Shown here piece after piece: positions 21,660 through 23,109 of a DNA stretch of 23,109 nucleotides. The notes under the pieces were generated by a model. The model was not told the DNA's origin and ran no database searches. It saw only the letters and a list, made by a program, of their open reading frames with translations. Within the stretch, counting starts at the first letter, position 1; the number at the start of each line of letters is the position of its first letter. The stretch comes from an uncultured Bacilli bacterium. Lineage in GTDB: Bacteria; Bacillota_I; Bacilli_A; RF39; UBA660. A program made the translations under genes and the position numbers. The DNA is taken from positions 1-23,109 of the forward strand of contig CAKOHK010000013.1 in assembly GCA_934085595.1 (NCBI GenBank). Reading direction: 5' to 3'.

Positions 21660-22268
21660 GTGGCAAAGAATGTTGTTAAGAAGATTAAATTACAAATACC
21701 TGCAGGAAAAGCTACACCAGCTCCACCAGTTGGAACTGTATTAGGCCCAGCAGGAATCAACTTACAAGAGTTTTGTACAAAATATAATGAAGCAACAAGA
21801 GAAAAAATGGGAGATATAGTGCCTGTAGAAATCAGTATCTATGATGATAGATCATTTGATTTCGTACTTAAGACTCCACCAACTGCTTCATTACTACTTA
21901 AAGTTGCTGGTATTGAGAAAGGAAGCACTAAAGGAGCTAACCAAATCGTAGCTACTATAACTAAAGATGATATAGTTAAAATTGCTGAAACTAAAATGCC
22001 AGATTTAAATGCATATTCACTAGATGAAGCTGTTAAGATTGTATCTGGAACTGCAAGAAACATGGGAATAGCAATTAAAGGACTAAATGATGCAGAACTT
22101 AAAGAACAAGCTAAAGAAGCAGCTGAAGCTGAAGCACAAGCAGCAAAACTTGATGAAGAATTAGCTGAAATGGAAGAAAGTGCTAAAGAATTGGCTGAAG
22201 GAAATGCAAGTGTAGAAGTAGAATCTACAGAACAAACTAAAGACGAAGAAGAAAGTACAGAAGAATAA
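21660..22268 (+). CDS. rplK: 50S ribosomal protein L11 with an acidic C-terminal extension
   Basis: 202 residues from GTG 21660, 8 nt after AGGAGG (21646-21651); an in-frame GTG at 21651 is part of the ribosome site. Residues 1-141 are a normal full-length L11: AKNVVKKIKLQIPAGKATPA, PPVGTVLGPAGIN and the rRNA-binding C-terminal domain ending SGTARNMGIAIKG. Residues 142-202 are additional: an Ala/Glu helix (AELKEQAKEAAEAEAQAAKL) and a very acidic end (TKDEEESTEE). L11 forms the GTPase-associated centre with L10 and binds near L1. The extension has codon use like the rest of the gene, so it is not a recent fusion. Confidence 0.95.
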   Translation: MAKNVVKKIKLQIPAGKATPAPPVGTVLGPAGINLQEFCTKYNEATREKMGDIVPVEISIYDDRSFDFVLKTPPTASLLLKVAGIEKGSTKGANQIVATITKDDIVKIAETKMPDLNAYSLDEAVKIVSGTARNMGIAIKGLNDAELKEQAKEAAEAEAQAAKLDEELAEMEESAKELAEGNASVEVESTEQTKDEEESTEE

Positions 22269-22314
22269 TAAAATAAAAAATAAAATAATCCAAACACCAC
22301 ATAAGGAGGAAAAT

Positions 22315-23004
22315 ATGAAGAAACATAGTAAAGTGTATGTGGAAGCTTTAAATAATGTTGATAAGACTAAATCTTATGATGTTACCGAAGCGATCAAAGT
22401 ACTTAAAGGTTTAAAATCTAAGAAGTTTGATGAAACTGTTGAAGCTGTATTTAAAGTAAATATGGATACTAAAAAAACAGATCAAAATATTAGAGGAAGC
22501 TTAGTATTACCTAACGGAACTGGTAAAACTAAAAGAGTACTAGTTATTACTAAAACTAAAGCAAATGAAAGTGCTGAAGCAGATTACTGTGGAGCTGAAG
22601 ATATGATTGAAAAAATCGAAAAAGAAAATTGGTTCGATTTTGATGTAATCGTAGCAACTCCAGAAATGATGGCTTCACTAGGAAAATTAGGTAAAGTATT
22701 AGGACCTAAAGGACTAATGCCAAACCCTAAACTAGGAACTGTTACAACTAATGTAAAAGATGCTATTAGTAATATTAAAAAAGGTATGGTAGAATACAAA
22801 AATGATTCATTTGGTAATGTACATACAGTTATTGGTAAATTATCATTTAGCGAAGACAAATTAGAAGAAAATCTAAAAGCAGTAGCTAGTGAATTATTAA
22901 GAGTCAAACCAACAGCAATAAAAGGTACTTATATTACAAATGTAAGTTTATCTTCAACTATGAGCCCTGGTATTAAAATTGATAAAACTACTCTAGGTTT
23001 ATAG
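22315..23004 (+). CDS. rplA: 50S ribosomal protein L1
   Basis: 229 residues, full length. An AAGGAGG site precedes ATG 22315. Family landmarks: KFDETVEAVFKVNMDTKKTDQ, the L1 signature around VIVATPEMMASLGKLGKVLGPKGLMPNPKLGTV, and the C-terminal KGTYITNVSLSSTMSPGIK. It binds 23S rRNA at the L1 stalk and in many bacteria represses its own operon. It ends with TAG, and a terminator follows. Confidence 0.97.
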   Translation: MKKHSKVYVEALNNVDKTKSYDVTEAIKVLKGLKSKKFDETVEAVFKVNMDTKKTDQNIRGSLVLPNGTGKTKRVLVITKTKANESAEADYCGAEDMIEKIEKENWFDFDVIVATPEMMASLGKLGKVLGPKGLMPNPKLGTVTTNVKDAISNIKKGMVEYKNDSFGNVHTVIGKLSFSEDKLEENLKAVASELLRVKPTAIKGTYITNVSLSSTMSPGIKIDKTTLGL

Positions 23005-23046
23005 TAATAAATTAAAGACGGACATAATAAATTGAAGTTGTAAGAT

Positions 23047-23081
23047 AAATGTAGACACATAAAAACAGTCTACATTTTTTT
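23047..23081 (+). terminator. rplK-rplA terminator
   Basis: Perfect 10-bp stem AAATGTAGAC (23047-23056) with GTCTACATTT (23068-23077), 11-nt loop, T tract to 23081. Confidence 0.85.
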
Positions 23082-23109
23082 GTTATAATAAAATTGGAGG
23101 GAAAATATG
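23081..23109 (+). promoter_or_regulatory. Promoter, ribosome site and start codon of the next gene
   Basis: Extended -10 TGTTATAAT (23081-23089), TTGGAGGG, then ATG 23107-23109 at the window edge. Only the start codon of the gene is visible, so it cannot be identified. Confidence 0.5.

Noticed and set aside
21839..22300. Antisense frame opposite rplK rich in Ser and Ala
   Set aside because: It mirrors the Glu/Ala codons of the L11 tail and has no start signals.
1..23109. CRISPR array or Cas genes
   Set aside because: No regularly spaced repeats and no Cas-like protein were seen on either strand.

Overview
The window looks like the chromosome of a very AT-rich, low-GC Bacillota, probably a gut lineage near Erysipelotrichia, RF39 or other reduced Bacilli; this placement is inference. 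Sequence support: A/T-ending codons, AGA as the main arginine codon, AGGAGG-type ribosome sites, the order secE-nusG-rplK-rplA, a YunB sporulation protein and a YutD protein. TGA is a real stop (for example pssA and the Nudix gene) and Trp is TGG, so this is not a Mollicute code. TAG is also a normal stop. Promoters repeatedly show an extended -10 of the form TGNTATAAT.

Layout. 1-2050 is a gene-poor flank: the tail of an unknown gene, a short terminated transcript, a metallo-beta-lactamase-fold hydrolase, and a decayed DUF5655-type gene. 2100-8790 is housekeeping: argS, then pssA-psd (phosphatidylethanolamine synthesis), convergent with murT-gatD (lipid II amidation pair, here with degenerate active-site residues), then a coiled-coil protein and an MscS channel. 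8824-11303 is a small element inserted at the 3' end of tRNA-Ser(GCU), flanked by a 21-bp direct repeat. It carries a prophage endolysin interrupted by TAG, a Panacea (DUF4065) antitoxin with an unrecognised overlapping partner, and a frameshifted HNH gene.

11462-13303 is the most unusual part. A 519-residue exported protein is driven by a promoter whose -35 to -10 spacer contains a run of 13 G. The end of the same gene holds a block of about 120 bp at roughly 52% GC inside a gene of about 28% GC. It is rich in Ser/Tyr/His/Asn and resembles the variable region of a diversity-generating retroelement target. A GC-raised, structured non-coding tail follows. This suggests two layers of diversification on one surface protein: on/off expression and a variable C-terminal face. 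No reverse transcriptase is in the window.

13304-20392 contains yunB, an unknown membrane protein, yutD, three tandem kinase-fold paralogues followed by a transglutaminase-like protein and a small protein (possibly one functional set), a Nudix hydrolase and a methyltransferase. 20408-23109 is the secE-nusG and rplK-rplA region, with a 95-residue zinc-ribbon-like protein between nusG and rplK and a 61-residue acidic tail on ribosomal protein L11.
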